Below are positions 4,774 through 8,015 of a stretch of 8,015 nt of DNA, in pieces. The notes beneath the pieces were generated by a model. It worked only from the letters and a program-made list of their open reading frames with translations, ran no database searches and was not told the DNA's origin. The stretch is from assembly GCA_903890345.1 (NCBI GenBank), contig CAITAV010000084.1, positions 1-8,015 on the forward strand. The letters run 5' to 3'. The position numbers and the translations under genes are program-made. Source of the stretch: an uncultured Actinomycetes bacterium (GTDB taxonomy: Bacteria; Actinomycetota; Actinomycetes; Nanopelagicales; Nanopelagicaceae). Position 1 is the stretch's first letter. Every line of letters begins with the position of its first letter.

Positions 4774-5781
4774 ATGAATGCGCAAGAAATTCAAGGTTGG
4801 GTTGACGCAGCGGTCTCGGCCTTTAAGGGCGCCTCGACTTTAGATGAATTAAAGAGCGCACGTTTGTCTCATACGGGGGATAAGTCTCCTATTTCCGGTG
4901 CATCACGATCATTAGGTTCACTATCACCGGAGGAAAAAATCTTACTAGGAAAATTAGTAGGAGAAGCCAAAGCTTCCATCGCAAACTCCCTGGAGACAGC
5001 TACACGGAGATTAGAAGATGAACGTGATAAAAAAATGCTTGCTGAGGAAATTGTAGATATCACTCTTCCGGTGCGGCGAAATCATCGGGGTGGGTTACAC
5101 CCAATCAGTATTATTAAAAATGATATTTCTGATTTCTTTATCGAACAAGGATATTTTGTTGAAGAAGGTCCGGAATTGGAATCTGGATGGCTCAACTTTG
5201 ATGCATTAAATATTCCTGCCGATCATCCAGCCAGAACTATGCAAGATACTTTTTTCATTGAGCCATTGGAATCTGGCATGGTTTTACGTACACATACATC
5301 CCCTGTACAAATCAGAACGATGCTCACGAAACAACCACCTATCTATGTTATTTGCCCTGGTAGAACTTTTAGAGCTGATGAGTTAGATGCCACCCATAGT
5401 CCGGTGTTCCATCAAGTTGAAGGATTAGTAGTTGATCGCGGAATCACTATGGCTCATTTGAAAGGCACGCTGGATAATTTTGCTAGGTACATGTTTGGTC
5501 CTGATGTCACTACTCGTTTGCGTCCATCATTCTTTCCTTTCACTGAACCAAGTGCTGAAGTAGATGTTTTTTTCAATGGACGATGGATTGAGTGGGGTGG
5601 ATGTGGAATGGTTAACCCACGAGTTCTGCAAACATGCGGCATCGATACAGACGAGTTCAGTGGATTTGCATTTGGCATGGGACTTGAAAGAACGTTGATG
5701 GTTCGCCATGGAATAACCGATATGCACGACATTGTTGAAGGCGATTTGCGATTCACAAGGCAGTTTGGGGTGGGGTTGTAA
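4774..5781 (+). CDS. pheS: Phenylalanine-tRNA ligase alpha subunit
   Basis: The 335-residue catalytic subunit of the alpha2beta2 synthetase activates phenylalanine with ATP and charges tRNA-Phe. An N-terminal helical, tRNA-contacting arm (about 1-90) precedes the class II core: GGLHPISIIKNDISDFF (106-122, motif 1 region), FDALNIPADHPAR (142-154), LRTHTSPVQIR (171-181), PGRTFRADELDATHSPVFHQ (195-214, motif 2), FFPFTEPSAEVDV (253-265), WGGCGMVNPRVL (274-285) and FGMGLER (300-306, motif 3). The C-terminal MHDIVEGDLRF (317-327) resembles actinobacterial PheS. The start at 4774 gives the normal length; an in-frame ATG at 4699 lies inside the methyltransferase gene and would add 25 unrelated residues. 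The stop TAA shares its last A with the pheT ATG, which indicates translational coupling and equal subunit production. Confidence 0.97.
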   Translation: MNAQEIQGWVDAAVSAFKGASTLDELKSARLSHTGDKSPISGASRSLGSLSPEEKILLGKLVGEAKASIANSLETATRRLEDERDKKMLAEEIVDITLPVRRNHRGGLHPISIIKNDISDFFIEQGYFVEEGPELESGWLNFDALNIPADHPARTMQDTFFIEPLESGMVLRTHTSPVQIRTMLTKQPPIYVICPGRTFRADELDATHSPVFHQVEGLVVDRGITMAHLKGTLDNFARYMFGPDVTTRLRPSFFPFTEPSAEVDVFFNGRWIEWGGCGMVNPRVLQTCGIDTDEFSGFAFGMGLERTLMVRHGITDMHDIVEGDLRFTRQFGVGL

Positions 5782-8015
5782 TGCGCGCACCACTGTCCTG
5801 GTTAAAAGAGTTTGTCGAAATTCCGAAGAGTTTGTCAGCCGAGGATGTTGCCCAAGGACTTGTACGCGTTGGGTTTGAAGTGGAAGACATAATCAAGCAA
5901 GGCAATGACGTTCAAGGTACATTGGTTTTTGCTGAAGTTCTCTCGATTGAAGAAATTACTGAGTTCAAAAAGCCAATCCGATATGTTGGTTTAGATTGTG
6001 GTGAGAAACAAAGTCGCTTTGTTATATGCGGGGCAACAAATTTCAGTGTTGGCAACATAGTTGTGGTGGCTCTGCCGGGTGCAGTGCTGCCAGGTGATTT
6101 TCACATTGCAGCACGCGAAACTTATGGGAAAACGTCTAATGGAATGATTTGCTCTGCCAAAGAATTGGGTTTAAGTGATGATCACGCGGGCATTATGGCT
6201 TTTAAAAAGGATCAGGTTTCAATAAAGGATGATGTAAGACAAACCTTGCTTATCGATGATGTGATTTTCGATATTGCAGTTAACCCTGATCGTGGTTACG
6301 CACTCAGTATCAGGGGAGTTGCCCGCGAAATCGCAGGAGCATTCGATCTGAAGTTCACAGATCCTGTCGATGCCTTACGTTCATTGACCTTTGAAAATAC
6401 AGGCAAGGGCGTCCAACCGAAGATCGATGATAAGAATTGTGCATCAATTTTCTATATTCGAACGATGTCACATTTCGATTCTGCTGCATTAACACCTCTT
6501 TGGATGCAACGTCGAATTGAAAAAATGGGTATGAGATCTATTTCTTTAGTTGTAGATGTGACGAATTACGTAATGCTTGAACTAGGTCAGCCACTGCATG
6601 CTTTTGATCGACATAAAATAAAGGGAAGTTTGCATTTAAAGCGAGCTGGTAAGTCAGAGAAGTTCACAACTCTTGATGGACAAATTCGCACCTTGGATCC
6701 TTTGGATTTAATGGTAACTGATGATGAAAAACCACTTGCCTTGGCAGGAACTATGGGTGGTGCTTCATCTGAAATTACAGAAACTACAACCGAAATTGCA
6801 CTAGAAGCTGTGCGTTTTGATCCAATTGCGGTCGCTCAAAACTCTCGCCGACATAAGTTGTCTTCAGAAGCATCGCGCAGATTAGAACGCGGAGTAGATC
6901 CATCATTGGCTGAGTTTGCATCGGCACGCTTTGTTCAATTATTGACTGAAAACAGTTCAGCCCAGCATGTTGAAACTGCATTTACCGGTGAAGCAAAATT
7001 TCCACCAACTTTTAGCATAGATCCTCACGACATCTCTAAAATTCTGGGCTTTGAGATAAAACCTGCCGAAGTTGCCAGAACCTTGCGTGTAGTTGGTTGC
7101 GATGTAGATGAAAAGAAGTGGGATATTGATCCACCATCATGGCGACCAGATTTAGTTAACACATCAGATATTGCAGAAGAAGTTGCACGCATTATTGGTT
7201 ATGAATCTATTCCGTCCATATTACCTAATCGACCTTTGCATGCGTCATTAACCCCTGCACAAAAGAGACGCCGCGTTATTGCTCAGTATTTGGCTAACCG
7301 TGGGTTTGCTGAAGTGTTGACCTTCCCATTTACCAATCAGAAGACAATTGATGAGATGGGTTTTGTAGGCCCACGCGCGGCAACATACGCGCTAGCAAAT
7401 CCTATGTCGGATGAGAACCCGTTGTTGAGAGTTCATTTAATTCCGGGTTTGATTGAAGTTGCAGCTCGTAACATCAGTCGCGGAGCCAAAAGCTTTGCGA
7501 TATTCGAGTTGGGATCTATTTTTAGAAGTTCACAAAAATTGGAAGCGTCAATTAATCCAGACATCTCTAAGCGCCCTTCAGCAGATGTTATATCTAAGAT
7601 ATTTGCATCCGTTCCTGAACAATCTGAAATGGTTTCAGGGTTGTTAGTCGGGAAAAAGGAAGAAGATTCCTGGCAGGCAAAATCATCTGATTATGCGTGG
7701 AGTGATGCCATAGCCTTTGCGCAGGAGATCCTCGAACTGTGTCATTTGGATTTTGAAATTAAACGCTCAGATCTTGCGCCTTGGCATCCAGGACGTTGCG
7801 CCGAACTTATCGTGGATGGAAAAGTTGTTGCACATGCAGGAGAGATTCATCCGCGCATTCTTAGTCAATACAATTTGCCGGCACGTTCCAGTGCATTTGC
7901 AATAAATATAGGGGCGTTGCCGATTGCGCAACTTGTTCGCCCGCATCGGGTGGGTGTAATGCCTGCTGCAATGCAAGATGTTGCCCTGATAGTTGATTCC
8001 TCTGTCACTGCCTTA
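5781..8015 (+). CDS. pheT: Phenylalanine-tRNA ligase beta subunit (3' end beyond window)
   Basis: The window holds the first 745 codons, open without a stop or frameshift, of a protein usually a little over 800 residues long. The beta subunit binds tRNA-Phe and edits mischarged Tyr-tRNA. Domains in order: RAPLSWLKEFV start; OB-fold tRNA-binding domain (about 40-150, with VICGATN and GMICSAKELGL at 121-131); NPDRGYALSIRGVAREIA (168-185); B3/B4 editing domain with VVDVTNYVMLELGQPLHAFD (257-276) and SSEASRRLERGVDP (361-374); B5 domain with PPSWRPD (451-457) and DIAEEVARIIGY (463-474), whose D457, D463, E466 and E467 match magnesium ligands of the family; catalytic-like core with AIFELGSIFR (573-582) and WHPGR (668-672); and the first residues of the FDX-ACB domain (PAAMQDVALIVD, 728-739). 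The ATG overlaps the pheS stop by one base, with a G-rich GGGGTGGGG just upstream as a ribosome site. Confidence 0.97.
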   Translation, partial: MRAPLSWLKEFVEIPKSLSAEDVAQGLVRVGFEVEDIIKQGNDVQGTLVFAEVLSIEEITEFKKPIRYVGLDCGEKQSRFVICGATNFSVGNIVVVALPGAVLPGDFHIAARETYGKTSNGMICSAKELGLSDDHAGIMAFKKDQVSIKDDVRQTLLIDDVIFDIAVNPDRGYALSIRGVAREIAGAFDLKFTDPVDALRSLTFENTGKGVQPKIDDKNCASIFYIRTMSHFDSAALTPLWMQRRIEKMGMRSISLVVDVTNYVMLELGQPLHAFDRHKIKGSLHLKRAGKSEKFTTLDGQIRTLDPLDLMVTDDEKPLALAGTMGGASSEITETTTEIALEAVRFDPIAVAQNSRRHKLSSEASRRLERGVDPSLAEFASARFVQLLTENSSAQHVETAFTGEAKFPPTFSIDPHDISKILGFEIKPAEVARTLRVVGCDVDEKKWDIDPPSWRPDLVNTSDIAEEVARIIGYESIPSILPNRPLHASLTPAQKRRRVIAQYLANRGFAEVLTFPFTNQKTIDEMGFVGPRAATYALANPMSDENPLLRVHLIPGLIEVAARNISRGAKSFAIFELGSIFRSSQKLEASINPDISKRPSADVISKIFASVPEQSEMVSGLLVGKKEEDSWQAKSSDYAWSDAIAFAQEILELCHLDFEIKRSDLAPWHPGRCAELIVDGKVVAHAGEIHPRILSQYNLPARSSAFAINIGALPIAQLVRPHRVGVMPAAMQDVALIVDSSVTAL

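Noticed and set aside
1..8015. Search for an accessory or novel system (defence genes, mobile elements, CRISPR, biosynthetic cluster)
   Set aside because: Essentially all coding space is explained by conserved housekeeping genes in a gene order familiar from actinobacteria; no transposase, terminal repeats, array or unexplained operon is visible.

Overview
This window is a stretch of ordinary, well-conserved housekeeping chromosome from what looks like a moderate-GC actinobacterium. Several things point there. The enoyl-ACP reductase is InhA-like and lies directly behind fabG. A DUF3099 membrane protein sits next to a SURF1 protein. The gene order infC-rpmI-rplT-TrmH-family methylase-pheS-pheT is typical of Actinobacteria. 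PheT carries actinobacterial-looking wording (NPDRGYALSIRGVAREIA, PAAMQDVALIVD). The base composition is clearly lower in GC than in Streptomyces or Mycobacterium. That would fit a streamlined aquatic lineage such as the freshwater acI group (Nanopelagicales), but this placement is an inference.

Layout: positions 9-985 hold two minus-strand membrane-protein genes, SURF1 (cytochrome oxidase assembly) and a DUF3099 protein, 14 nt apart. A 78-bp divergent intergenic region (986-1063) carries two back-to-back promoter candidates. In both, a TAGANT -10 box ends exactly 6 nt before an ATG, as expected for leaderless mRNAs. On the plus strand fabG and fabI (1064-2542) abut with no gap and supply the two NAD(P)H-dependent reductions of type II fatty acid elongation. 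A 216-bp gene-free leader (2543-2758) follows. It contains a perfect 18-bp palindrome, a short hairpin with a T-tract and long-range complementarity reaching the infC Shine-Dalgarno sequence. Then come infC, rpmI and rplT (IF3, L35, L20), a SpoU/TrmH-family RNA 2'-O-methyltransferase, pheS and pheT. The two pheST genes overlap by one base. pheT runs off the right edge with 745 codons present, lacking most of its C-terminal anticodon-binding domain.

Together the plus-strand genes serve lipid synthesis and translation (initiation, 50S assembly, rRNA modification, Phe-tRNA charging). I see no mobile element, CRISPR array, tRNA, rRNA, defence system or novel gene cluster. The points of real interest are regulatory: the probable AUC start codon of infC (2759), the structured infC leader, and a recurring TAGANT-(6-7 nt)-ATG arrangement before genes without a Shine-Dalgarno sequence.
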